DNA of 64,000 nucleotides from Nocardia arthritidis (GTDB lineage Bacteria > Actinomycetota > Actinomycetes > Mycobacteriales > Mycobacteriaceae): the NCBI RefSeq assembly GCF_011801145.1, contig NZ_CP046172.1, forward strand, positions 2,232,001 through 2,296,000, read 5' to 3'. The position numbers and the translations under genes were made by a program. The notes under the pieces were generated by a model. It saw only the letters and a program-made list of their open reading frames with translations, had not been told where the DNA came from and did not search any database. Of this stretch, positions 1-9,282 are shown piece by piece; position 1 is the first letter of the stretch, and each line of letters opens with the position of its first letter.

Positions 1-2
1 TG

Positions 3-2282
3 CTCGTCGCAATCTATGCGGTTACCAAAAGCGGAGGCGTATACGTTCCGCTCGATCCCGAACTACCGGACCTGCGACTGGCTCACATGCTCGAAGACAC
101 CGCCCCCGAGATCACGATCATCGACAGGCGCCGGGAGGTTCGGGTGCCGGGCCGGGCACTCCCCTACGCCGAGCTGATGGAACTCTCCGCGACCATGTCC
201 GCGCATGACCCAGTAAACAAAGGTTCCGGCGGCAATCTGTCTCATTTGCTCTACACCTCTGGGTCTACCGGCAAGCCGAAGGCGGTGGCGTGCCCAGTAG
301 AGACTGCAGTCGCCGACATTCTGTATATGCAACGCCAGCTGAAGTACCAGACGGATGACGCGATCCTGTTCAAGACCTCGTACGGCTTTGACACGTCGCT
401 GTGGGAGATTTTCTGGCCCCTGTATGTCGGCGCACGCATCGTGGTGTGCCCGCCAGGTGCGGAGCGGGATCCAGCAGGGCTTATCGAGCAGATCGAGAAG
501 CATAGCGTTACCGTCGTCGATCTGACACCGACAGTGCTGCGTGCGGTGCTCGACCTGCTTGAACCTGGCCGCTGTCCGTCGTTGCGCTACTTGCACACTG
601 GCGGTGAAATGGTGACTGCAGACCTACGTGATGATTTCTGTTCTCGCTCCGGCGCGGAGTTGGTTAACGGCTATGGCCCGACTGAAACTGGTTGTGCAGT
701 CACCGCGATTCTGAAGGCATCGCCAGACAACCCCACTGTGCCGCTGGGTCGTCCGCACCCCCACTTCCGTCTATACGTACTAGACGAAGCGTTGAACATG
801 ATGCCGATCGGAATCCCAGGTGAGGCGTATCTCAGTGCAGAGGTCGGAATCGCGCATGGCTATTTTCAGCGTCCCAGGTTGACCGCCGAGCGATTCCTGC
901 CTGATCCGTACGGGCCGCCAGGTCGCCGCATGTACCGCACGGGGGATCTCTGCAAGTACATGGCGGACGGCACGGTTACGATCCGCGGCCGCGTGGACTC
1001 GCAGATTAAGGTTCGAGGGCTCCGGGTCGAGCTTGAAGAGATCGAGTCCGTGCTGCGCGGGGCGCCAGGGGTCTCCGAATGCGCTGTGATACCTGTCGGA
1101 GCAGATATGGCTTTAGCGCTAGCCGCATTCGTCGTGATGGAGTTTGGAGAGACCTTGGATGTTGGTGGAGTCCGTGGCTACCTAGCGCAGCGGCTACCTC
1201 GACACATGGTGCCCGCCGGAGTCCAGATCGTAGACAATCTGCCGGTCAATGTCAACGGCAAAATCGACCGACAAGCTCTACTCGGATTGTGGCGGGAGGA
1301 CACGATCCAGACCAACTCCGCCCTGGTCGCGCCGACCGACGAGTTGGAACGACAGCTAGCCGAGGTCTTTGGCGCAGCCCTCGGCCTCTCGCATGTTGGC
1401 GTGACCGACAGTTTCTTTGACCTCGGCGGCCATTCACTTCTCGTATTTAGGCTGATTGCAGCCTGCCAACGGCAGCTAGGAATCAAGCCACAGGTCCAGG
1501 ACGTATTCGCCGCGCCCACCGTGCGGGAGTTAGCCGACCTGCTACGCACTCAGGGGCCCGATCCGCAACGGAGCCTGGTGGCTCTTGGGCCAAGGCCAGG
1601 AAGGCCGCTGGTCGTGTTCGTTCATGGTTCGGACGGCTCGGCTCTACCCTTCCATAACGTCGCCCGTCATCTCGGCAGGGAGTACTCGGTCCATGCTGTG
1701 AGGGCGGTCGACGGCGAGACATATGCCGACACAATCGAAGAGTTGGCGGCCCAGTACCTGACAGAGATCGACAAGATACGCGGGCTGAGCCCTGTGTGTC
1801 TGGCTGGTTGGTCGGTGGGGGGATGCATCGCACTGGAGATGGCGAGGCAGTGGCGACTGCGTGGAATCAAGGTACCTGCAGTACTAATGCTCGACGCATG
1901 GCCGCCGCTGGCTGTAAACGCCACCGCCGCGGCCCGGGAGTCGGTGCGAGAAGCCATCCACACAACGAGAATCCCGACAGTCGATGCGGAGGAAAAAGGT
2001 CGTCTGACCCGGATCGACGAACGTCACCGCCACGCGCTTTTGGAGTACCGACCAGCGCCCTACGACGGTGAAATCATATTGCTACGGGCAGCCGATCAGA
2101 CTGATCGGCTCCAGGAAATCGACTCTGTCCCTGATTACGGATGGGGCCGAGTGATCGACCGTGTAGTGGTCCGGCCGATCCCAGGCAGCCACTACACGTT
2201 ATTAGAACCGGAACACGCGTTGAGTCTTGCCGCCGTGATTCGTGACCTCGTTGATGAGCGGATTTCCTTCGCCGAACTGTGA
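3..2282 (+). CDS. NRPS protein, A-T-TE (5' end outside window)
   Basis: The reading frame is open from base 3, so the protein begins upstream of the window and any condensation domain lies outside. The visible part starts inside an adenylation domain: the A3 core YTSGSTGKPKA (near 250-285), the A4 region FDTSLWEIFW, the A5 core NGYGPTET, then YRTGDL and the C-terminal subdomain. A carrier domain follows with the phosphopantetheine serine in DLGGHS (near 1425). The C-terminal part is an alpha/beta-hydrolase thioesterase with nucleophile motif GWSVGG (near 1805-1820). It should activate one amino acid, hold it as a thioester and release or transfer it by the TE. Reading the specificity pocket by eye gives roughly D-T-W-D-L-T-G-C-A, which I cannot assign to a substrate. 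The next gene starts 13 nt downstream, so the two are probably one operon. Confidence 0.93.
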   Translation, partial: LVAIYAVTKSGGVYVPLDPELPDLRLAHMLEDTAPEITIIDRRREVRVPGRALPYAELMELSATMSAHDPVNKGSGGNLSHLLYTSGSTGKPKAVACPVETAVADILYMQRQLKYQTDDAILFKTSYGFDTSLWEIFWPLYVGARIVVCPPGAERDPAGLIEQIEKHSVTVVDLTPTVLRAVLDLLEPGRCPSLRYLHTGGEMVTADLRDDFCSRSGAELVNGYGPTETGCAVTAILKASPDNPTVPLGRPHPHFRLYVLDEALNMMPIGIPGEAYLSAEVGIAHGYFQRPRLTAERFLPDPYGPPGRRMYRTGDLCKYMADGTVTIRGRVDSQIKVRGLRVELEEIESVLRGAPGVSECAVIPVGADMALALAAFVVMEFGETLDVGGVRGYLAQRLPRHMVPAGVQIVDNLPVNVNGKIDRQALLGLWREDTIQTNSALVAPTDELERQLAEVFGAALGLSHVGVTDSFFDLGGHSLLVFRLIAACQRQLGIKPQVQDVFAAPTVRELADLLRTQGPDPQRSLVALGPRPGRPLVVFVHGSDGSALPFHNVARHLGREYSVHAVRAVDGETYADTIEELAAQYLTEIDKIRGLSPVCLAGWSVGGCIALEMARQWRLRGIKVPAVLMLDAWPPLAVNATAAARESVREAIHTTRIPTVDAEEKGRLTRIDERHRHALLEYRPAPYDGEIILLRAADQTDRLQEIDSVPDYGWGRVIDRVVVRPIPGSHYTLLEPEHALSLAAVIRDLVDERISFAEL

Positions 2283-2295
2283 CGGGTGGATTGTG

Positions 2296-5200
2296 ATGAG
2301 TGAGGTATGGAGCCTCCTTAACCGGCTTCGCGCGGACGGTGTTCAGCTGTGGACCCACGAAGGACGGCTGCGTTACAGCTCAGAAGGCGCCCTAGACACC
2401 GACCTGCTGGTCCAAATACGCAAGCGAAAGCCCGAGATCATCGCACTGCTGGAAGGAGCTGTCTCTGATCCCCCGCTGGGAAGCATCCCGCGGTCCGCCA
2501 CGCTCCCAATGTCGCTCACCCAGGAGGGTCTATGGTTCCTGGAACAGCTGGGGGTCGTTGGCTCTGCTTATAACGTAGTTACTGCCGTACGGATCGAGGG
2601 CGCGCTCGACGTGCCTGTACTAAGGCGGGCTGTACGCGAGATCGTGCGTCGACATGAGATCCTTCGCACTCGTTTCCGGTCCGTGGACGGTGTCGGTTCT
2701 CAGCTGGTCGCAAGTGACGAGGTCCAGTTCGAAGTCACGGAGACGAGTACCCCGGACGTACGGGCGATCATCCGTAAACACGCGGAACGGCAGTTCAACT
2801 TGGAACACGATGATTTATTTGTGGTCGAGGTTGCGAGGCTTGCAGCAGAGGAATACCTCCTGGTAATTAATGCGCACCATCTGATCTATGACGGGACTTC
2901 ATCGGGCATCTTCTTTCGGGAACTCCAAACGCTCTACGCCGCATATCTGCAGGGGATTTCCTCGCCGCTTCCTGAGCCAACGGTGCAGTACGCCGATTTC
3001 TCGATATGGCAGCGTCAGCGACTCAAGGGCGACAATCTCGACTACCACCTGAAGTACTGGCGAAACCGGCTAGACGGAGCACCCGACAGCCTCGATCTGC
3101 CGCTGGACCATCCACGGCCGTCGGTTCCCGACTTCAAAGGCGACCTGTTCGGGTTCTATATCCCTGCGCTGCTAATGGAGTCGCTTACGGCTCTCGGTAG
3201 ACGCCACCAAGCCACCCTGGCTATGGTCTTACTCGCCGGCTACCATGCCCTGCTATCGTCATGGAGCGGTCAGACGGATATCAGCGTGGGCCTTCCTGTT
3301 GACGGACGCGTCCATCCCGAGACAGAGGGCCTGATCGGCTATTTCCTCAGCACGGTCGTCGTGCGGACGGATCTAAGTGCCGTGTCCTCCTTCGCCGAGC
3401 TATTGAGGCAGGTCAGGGTCAGGGTCCTTGAGGGATATGAACACCGGGACTTGCCATTCCACCAGCTGGTAGCCGGCCTCGGCCCCGGTCGGCGAAACCT
3501 ATGGCAGCCGTTGTTCCAGGTAATGTTTTCGCACCTGATCCAGGAGACCCCAGGGCTCGACTCCCTCACTCTCACTATGGTTGAGCCGGAGGATTCGGCG
3601 GCCAAGTTCGACCTTTCGCTTTTCGTCGCGGAGACGCCTGAGGGGGTTGTGGGCAGTTTTGAATACGCCGCAAGTCTTTTTGATCGGGACACTATCGCTC
3701 GCTTGTCCGAGAGATACCTCCTGCTCTTGAGGGCCGTGGCGGCGACCCCCGATACGCCGATCGGTGAGCTGGACCTGCTGTCGGACGCCGAACGACAGAT
3801 GGTGCTGGTCACCTGGAATGCGACCGAGATGGCCGCTGATTCGGACCGTTGTCTGCACGCCTTGTTCGAGGATCAGGCCAATCGCCAACCTGACCGCACT
3901 ATCGTCGAGTTCGAAGGCCAGACGCTCACATACGCTGCTCTTGAAGCACGGGCCAACCAAGTGGCCAACCGGCTCCGAGCACTTGGCGCATGCCCGGAAC
4001 GGCCGGTCGCTATTCGTGCGGAACGGTCGTTGGACCTGGTCGCAGGACTGCTCGGCATCCTGAAGTCTGGTGCCCCCTATGTCCCGATAGACCCGGGTTA
4101 TCCTCTCGACCGGCAGACGCTGATGATATCCGACAGCGGAGCCTCGATTCTGCTCTCGCAGCGAAGCCTGCTGTCGCAGCAGAGCGTGGCACCCGATCTA
4201 TCCGTCATTACCTTGGACGACCCGGGGGAATGGTCTGGTTGGCCCATCGACCGGCCCCAGCCCGTGGCTTCTTCCGACAACCTCGCCTACCTGATCTATA
4301 CCTCCGGCTCCACCGGCGGTCCCAAAGGTGTGGCCGTTACTCACCGTGCGGTGGTCGGCCGGATCGAGGGGATGCAGCGCTCGTACGCCCTGGACAGCAG
4401 CGACGCGGTGCTCCAGAAGACGCCGATCAGCTTCGACGTCTCGCTCTGGGAGATTTTCTGGCCTCTTATTTCGGGCGCTCGTCTGGTGCTCGCTGCCCCG
4501 GGCGGGCAGCGCGACCCAGCCTACCTGTGCGAGCTTATCGAACGCCGGCAAATCACGACTGCACACTTTGTCCCCTCGATGCTTGCAGCGTTCCTGGCCG
4601 ACGAAAGCGCGAGCGGCAGCTGTCGTTCACTACGCCGGGTGATTTGCAGCGGCGAAGAACTATCGAGGGAGTTAACCGACCGTTTTTTTGAAATCTTTGG
4701 TTGCGAACTCTACAACCGTTATGGTCCCACAGAGGCAACGATCGAAGTCAGCTCTTGGCCGTGCGGTAGGGGTGAACAGGGCCGGGTTCCGATCGGTCGC
4801 CCGGTATCGAACACCACGCTCTATGTCTTGGACGACAGAATGCGACCGACCCCTATTGGTGTGGCTGGAGAGCTTTTCATAGGTGGAACTCAGCTGGCAC
4901 GTGGTTACATTGGACGTCCAGGGCTTACTGCCGCAAGTTTCGTGCCCGATCCGTATGGCCCGCCGGGCTCGCGGTTGTATCGGTCCGGCGATCTGGTCAA
5001 GGCGCGGTCCGACGGAGCTATGGAGTTCCTCGGCCGACTCGACCATCAGGTGAAGATTCGCGGGTACCGGGTTGAGCTGGGCGAGATCGAGAACGCCCTT
5101 CGGGCCGTCCCCGGTGTTACGGACGCGGCTGTCGTGGCCCATGAGCTCAGGCCAGGTGATAGACGATTGGTCGGTTACGTTGCTCGGGTTGGGGAACTCT

Positions 5201-6390
5201 CGATGGCGGATCTCCGATCTCGGCTGAGGAAGTCGTTGCCTGAGTACATGGTGCCAGTTGCTTTCGTGCCGCTTGACCAATTACCTCTGACGACCAGTGG
5301 GAAACTGGATCGTCGGGCGTTGCCTTTGCCGGACGCTGAAAGCTTCGATTCCGGATTCGTTGCCCCTCGCACGCCGCGCGAAAGACTATTGGCCCAGATC
5401 TGGTGCGAGGTGCTGAGCATCGAGCGGGTTGGCGTTCTGGACAGCTTCTTCTCCGTGGGCGGCCACTCGCTCTTGGCGACGCAAGTAGTTACTCGAGTTA
5501 GGGAGCGTCTGGGCGCTGTGGTTACCCTGCGCGAGTTCTATTCGATGCCGACGGTTGCTGACCTTGCTCGACTTACCGAGGCTGCAGGCAAAGTGGGTGC
5601 CATGGAGCCGGGCATTCACTTGGGCTATATTCCAAGGCGGTTTGAGCCCGACAAGTGGCTGCGACGACTCACGCCCGCTGGATCTCTAGTGGTATTTGTT
5701 CTTCCCGGAGCGGGAATGGGGCCGAGTGCGCTGCGCGGCTGGCAGGTATCCAATCCTGCCGGAGTGGAGGTCGTCGCTATACACCTTCCCGGCAGGGAGG
5801 AGCGCATCGATGAGCCAGTTATGACGCACATCGACCCGCTCGCCGACCAGATCGCTCGAAGTATTGACACCTATAGCGACCGTCCATACATTGTCTTTGG
5901 TCACAGTGCCGGGGCTCTCATCGGCTATGAGGTAGTCAGACGCACCGCCCGCCCGCCTCTGCTATTTGCCGTAGCCGCCGCGCCGCCTCCAAGTCTGGCG
6001 GCCGACAACACAGACGCGACTGACGGGGAACTACTGGAGTCCCTTGCAGATTCGGGCGTTGTTCCCCCAGAGATTCTTAAAGACCCGTCGGCGGTATCGA
6101 TGTTCCTACCACCGTTGCGCGCTGACCTGTCAGTTAGTGTATCGTGTCGGAGGCCTCTGATACCGACTGAACTGCCGGGAATCCCTATCCATGCTTTCGC
6201 TGGTAGTGCCGATGACGCTGTACTCGTCAGCGATTGCGCGGCCTGGGCAAATTGGACTTCCGCCGCATTCAGACTTCACATGATTGATGGAGGCCACTTT
6301 TTCGCTTTCAGTCATGGCGAAAAGATCCTGAGTGCCCTCGTCGAGGCCGCGTGCGGCTTCCACAGGAGGACAGTGTCCGACGACGGTTGA
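2296..6390 (+). CDS. NRPS protein, docking-C-A-T-TE
   Basis: The ATG at 2296 (a GTG lies at 2293) is chosen over the longer ORF because a TubC-type N-terminal docking domain follows at once (LLNRLRADGVQLW, about residues 5-55). Next come a condensation domain with HHLIYDG (HHxxxDG), an adenylation domain with IYTSGSTGGPKG, FDVSLWEIFW, CSGEEL and NRYGPTEA, a carrier domain with VGGHS, and a thioesterase with FGHSAG. The layout matches EntF-type serine modules, and pocket residues read D-V-W-H-I-S-R-I-E, close to serine codes except for an Arg where Leu is usual. The terminal TE carries LPGREER and FGHSAGA, signatures normally seen in free-standing type II (editing) thioesterases. The docking domain implies a partner protein upstream, possibly the preceding gene product. 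Confidence 0.93.
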   Translation: MSEVWSLLNRLRADGVQLWTHEGRLRYSSEGALDTDLLVQIRKRKPEIIALLEGAVSDPPLGSIPRSATLPMSLTQEGLWFLEQLGVVGSAYNVVTAVRIEGALDVPVLRRAVREIVRRHEILRTRFRSVDGVGSQLVASDEVQFEVTETSTPDVRAIIRKHAERQFNLEHDDLFVVEVARLAAEEYLLVINAHHLIYDGTSSGIFFRELQTLYAAYLQGISSPLPEPTVQYADFSIWQRQRLKGDNLDYHLKYWRNRLDGAPDSLDLPLDHPRPSVPDFKGDLFGFYIPALLMESLTALGRRHQATLAMVLLAGYHALLSSWSGQTDISVGLPVDGRVHPETEGLIGYFLSTVVVRTDLSAVSSFAELLRQVRVRVLEGYEHRDLPFHQLVAGLGPGRRNLWQPLFQVMFSHLIQETPGLDSLTLTMVEPEDSAAKFDLSLFVAETPEGVVGSFEYAASLFDRDTIARLSERYLLLLRAVAATPDTPIGELDLLSDAERQMVLVTWNATEMAADSDRCLHALFEDQANRQPDRTIVEFEGQTLTYAALEARANQVANRLRALGACPERPVAIRAERSLDLVAGLLGILKSGAPYVPIDPGYPLDRQTLMISDSGASILLSQRSLLSQQSVAPDLSVITLDDPGEWSGWPIDRPQPVASSDNLAYLIYTSGSTGGPKGVAVTHRAVVGRIEGMQRSYALDSSDAVLQKTPISFDVSLWEIFWPLISGARLVLAAPGGQRDPAYLCELIERRQITTAHFVPSMLAAFLADESASGSCRSLRRVICSGEELSRELTDRFFEIFGCELYNRYGPTEATIEVSSWPCGRGEQGRVPIGRPVSNTTLYVLDDRMRPTPIGVAGELFIGGTQLARGYIGRPGLTAASFVPDPYGPPGSRLYRSGDLVKARSDGAMEFLGRLDHQVKIRGYRVELGEIENALRAVPGVTDAAVVAHELRPGDRRLVGYVARVGELSMADLRSRLRKSLPEYMVPVAFVPLDQLPLTTSGKLDRRALPLPDAESFDSGFVAPRTPRERLLAQIWCEVLSIERVGVLDSFFSVGGHSLLATQVVTRVRERLGAVVTLREFYSMPTVADLARLTEAAGKVGAMEPGIHLGYIPRRFEPDKWLRRLTPAGSLVVFVLPGAGMGPSALRGWQVSNPAGVEVVAIHLPGREERIDEPVMTHIDPLADQIARSIDTYSDRPYIVFGHSAGALIGYEVVRRTARPPLLFAVAAAPPPSLAADNTDATDGELLESLADSGVVPPEILKDPSAVSMFLPPLRADLSVSVSCRRPLIPTELPGIPIHAFAGSADDAVLVSDCAAWANWTSAAFRLHMIDGGHFFAFSHGEKILSALVEAACGFHRRTVSDDG

Positions 6391-6636
6391 GGTCAGGCTT
6401 CTCCACAATCTAAAAAGCTCAGAGTCAGAGACATCTGCTTTGAGAACTTGATGTACTGCTTCACGCATCACCATTATTCAACGATTCTGCTGCAAATAAC
6501 CGGGGCGACCTGAGACTTGAGTATGGCGCCGCCTTTTCGATTCCGCTCTCGGTAGGATATTTTGTTTGGGTGGGATCGAGAAACAAATAGAGTTTCGGGA
6601 AGACCTTGCGATGTTTGGAAGAGGTAAGGAGCTCGC

Positions 6637-7689
6637 ATGCGCTGGAACGACATCTATATCGACTCGTGCGCCGCGAAATTGGGGCGCCGTGAGAACGTCG
6701 GTACGGCGGTCGAGGAGGGACGTTATGACGCCAAAGAAGCTGCTGTCGAAGGTTATTGGTCGGTTTGTGTAGCGGATCAGGGTCCGGCGATTGCGTTCGC
6801 TGTGACTGCGGCTGAACGAGCGCTCAAGCGGACGGAGGTCGCACCGCCTGACTTCGTAATCGTCCTTCACTCTAGTTGCAGCAACCAAGGCCTCGATCAT
6901 TTCGCGCCTGCATCGTACGTTCAGGGCCGAACCATTGGCGGCGTAGCAGCTGCGATGGAGGTGAAGCAGTACTCTAATGGCGGGTTGGCGGCGTTGGAGA
7001 TTGGCGCGGCATACTTGCAGGCGAGTTCCAAGACTTCAGCGGCGTTGCTGACCACCAGCGATATCTTTGCCTTACCGGCCTTCGACCGCTACCGATCCGA
7101 CAAGGGTGTCGTGTTCGGTGACGGTGGTACCGGTCTTGTTCTGACCCGGCGCAGTGGGGTTGCGAAATTGTTGTCGACCAATGTGATAAGCGATGGCACC
7201 TACGGTGCGGTCTACATAGGAAACGACATCGGCACTGGGATCGTTGGCTCGGATACTGTCGTTGGTCCAGTAGATCTACGAGCCCGTCGCAAAGAGTACC
7301 TGATAGATAACATGGCACTCCTGATGAAGGTTGTCGAGTCGATGACGAAACGACAATGTGACAGCGTCCGAGGCGCGTTGGCAGACGCGGACCTGAGCTG
7401 TCGCGATATCGATCGCTGGATACTCACTAATGTCGGGCAGTCAATGGTGGACCGGCAGTTCAATCACGAGTTCGCTATCGAGGAGGTCGCTACGACCTGG
7501 AACTGGGGTCGCGAGGTCGGCCACCTTGGCGCGGCCGACCAGATCGCGGGTCTGACCTACTTGCTGGAGACTGGAGCCCTAAACCCTGGCGATCGCGTTG
7601 CATTGTGCGGAGTAGGCATGGGCTTCACGTACGCCTGTGCCGTGCTGGAGATCATTGAGCGGCCCGAATGGTCGCTGACAGCCGCCTGA
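6637..7689 (+). CDS. KAS III-like acyltransferase with Ser active site (DpsC-like)
   Basis: A 350-aa thiolase-fold protein of the 3-oxoacyl-ACP synthase III family. The FabH catalytic cysteine is replaced by serine (QYSNGGLAAL, Ser113). The usual PHQAN histidine position reads TNVGQ, and the FabH asparagine position reads GHLGAAD (His296, Asp301). This Ser/His/Asp pattern is that of DpsC-type priming acyltransferases rather than decarboxylating synthases, so it probably transfers an acyl group to a carrier protein, amine or hydroxyl without chain extension. The start has a good ribosome site (AAGGAG). The 246-bp AT-rich gap after the NRPS gene could hold a promoter. It starts a sub-cluster with ligase, aminotransferase and ACP. 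The substrate is not predictable from sequence. Confidence 0.85.
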   Translation: MRWNDIYIDSCAAKLGRRENVGTAVEEGRYDAKEAAVEGYWSVCVADQGPAIAFAVTAAERALKRTEVAPPDFVIVLHSSCSNQGLDHFAPASYVQGRTIGGVAAAMEVKQYSNGGLAALEIGAAYLQASSKTSAALLTTSDIFALPAFDRYRSDKGVVFGDGGTGLVLTRRSGVAKLLSTNVISDGTYGAVYIGNDIGTGIVGSDTVVGPVDLRARRKEYLIDNMALLMKVVESMTKRQCDSVRGALADADLSCRDIDRWILTNVGQSMVDRQFNHEFAIEEVATTWNWGREVGHLGAADQIAGLTYLLETGALNPGDRVALCGVGMGFTYACAVLEIIERPEWSLTAA

Positions 7690-7767
7690 TCGGGTGCGGA
7701 CCAGGGTCGTGAGTGGGAAGTGTGATTACGAGAAAAATAGCAGACTTACTCTAACCTAAGGGAACTT

Positions 7768-9282
7768 ATGGAAAGTGTGGCCGATTTACTTATCGAACGG
7801 GCGTGTAGCCACGGACCGAAGATCGCTGTCGAGTCTGGAAAGGACAATCTCTCTTACGATAATCTGCTTGGTCTCGCTCGACGATATGCTAAATGGTATC
7901 GAATGTCGGGTCTGGAAGGGGGCGATCGTGTCGCAATCCTTCTACCTCGGAGCATATCGGCTCTTGCAGCTTTTTTTGGTGTCCACCTCGCGAATGGAAT
8001 TGTCGTCTTTGTGGGCGACAGTCTGAAGGGTCCACAAATCTCGTATATCCTTGAGCATAGCCAGGCCAAGCTAGTGGTTACCCACAAAAGGCTACGCAAT
8101 CGAGTCGAGGTGCGTGCGCATATTTTGGATGTGTCGGAGCTTCCGCTAGCCGAGGCTGGAGGTTATATTTCGACGTCCACCAAAAGCGGGGATCTCGCCG
8201 CGCTGATTTACACATCCGGCTCGACGGGTAAGCCTAAAGGGATCATGGTTACTCACGGCAATCTCTTGGCCGGCGCGAGAATCGTGGCCAATTATCTAAA
8301 TTTGAACCCGTCAGATCGTGTGCTTTCTATTTTGCCATGGAACTTCGACTACGGCCTGAATCAAGTTTTGTCAACATTCTATGCGGCCGGGACGGTTGTG
8401 ATAGGACGGTCCGGGTTTGCGCCTGACGTCTGTCGACTGCTACACGAGGCTGAGATCACCGGTTTGGCTGGTGTGCCTCCGATGTGGGCATTGCTGACTA
8501 AGCACCCATCCCCGCTGCCGAAGATGGCGCTGCCACATCTCCGCTATATTACTAATTCTGGTGGCATGTTGCCGCCCTCGACTATCAATTCAATCCGCGC
8601 TGCACACCCTCACCTCGATATATACCTCATGTATGGGCTAACCGAAGCTTTTAGATCGACATATCTTCCCCCTGATCTCGTGGACTTGTATCCCGACTCA
8701 ATTGGCATACCAATTGCTGAGACAAAGCTAATGGTGGTCGGCGAAGATGGCACGGAATGTGCTTCGGATGTTGTGGGGGAATTGGTGCACGGGGGCGTCA
8801 CGGTAGCTGCCGGATACTGGCGTGACGAAGACACCACGGCACGAGTATTCCGCCCCATCTCCGGCGCTGTCGCTGGTTCCGTTTCTGAGATCGTCGTCTA
8901 TTCGGGCGACTATGTCCGACGCGATAAGAATGGATTGTTGTATTACGTAGGGCGGCGAGATGAGCTCTTCAAATCCCGCGGCATCCGGGTCAACCCAAGT
9001 GAGATAGAAGCAAGCTTGCTCGCTTGCAAGTTTGTGAGCGAGGCTGTAGTGATGGGCGTGTCGAACTCATCTGCCGATGCTTCGATTGTCGCTGTAGTAG
9101 TTCCTACCGATATCGATGTGGAGGATCGCCTATGGGAGCACTGCGAAAAGTATTTACCGGGACATCTGCAACCAGATAAAATCATCATGGTCTCCGCGCT
9201 GCCCCGTACTAGCACGCTGAAATTAGATCGAAGTGCGATCCGTAAGAAGTATTCGACGTCCTATTCAAAGGCTATATCATGA
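7768..9282 (+). CDS. AMP-forming acyl ligase (acyl-CoA/ACP synthetase family)
   Basis: A 504-aa stand-alone ANL-superfamily adenylating enzyme. It has the P-loop LIYTSGSTGKPKG, the second core MYGLTEAFRS, the SGDYVRRD hinge-region aspartate and a C-terminal lysine in LKLDRS. No carrier domain is attached, so the acyl-adenylate is probably loaded onto the free ACP encoded two genes downstream. The start at 7768 has AAGGGA upstream. The stop overlaps the next start by ATGA, showing tight coupling with the aminotransferase. A perfect CTAACCTAA half-site of the actinobacterial iron-repressor box sits just before the start (7751-7759), but the other half is poor. Confidence 0.88.
   Translation: MESVADLLIERACSHGPKIAVESGKDNLSYDNLLGLARRYAKWYRMSGLEGGDRVAILLPRSISALAAFFGVHLANGIVVFVGDSLKGPQISYILEHSQAKLVVTHKRLRNRVEVRAHILDVSELPLAEAGGYISTSTKSGDLAALIYTSGSTGKPKGIMVTHGNLLAGARIVANYLNLNPSDRVLSILPWNFDYGLNQVLSTFYAAGTVVIGRSGFAPDVCRLLHEAEITGLAGVPPMWALLTKHPSPLPKMALPHLRYITNSGGMLPPSTINSIRAAHPHLDIYLMYGLTEAFRSTYLPPDLVDLYPDSIGIPIAETKLMVVGEDGTECASDVVGELVHGGVTVAAGYWRDEDTTARVFRPISGAVAGSVSEIVVYSGDYVRRDKNGLLYYVGRRDELFKSRGIRVNPSEIEASLLACKFVSEAVVMGVSNSSADASIVAVVVPTDIDVEDRLWEHCEKYLPGHLQPDKIIMVSALPRTSTLKLDRSAIRKKYSTSYSKAIS

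Noticed and set aside
4672..5280. Minus-strand ORF inside the second NRPS gene
   Set aside because: It lies wholly inside a well-supported adenylation domain and shows no protein features.
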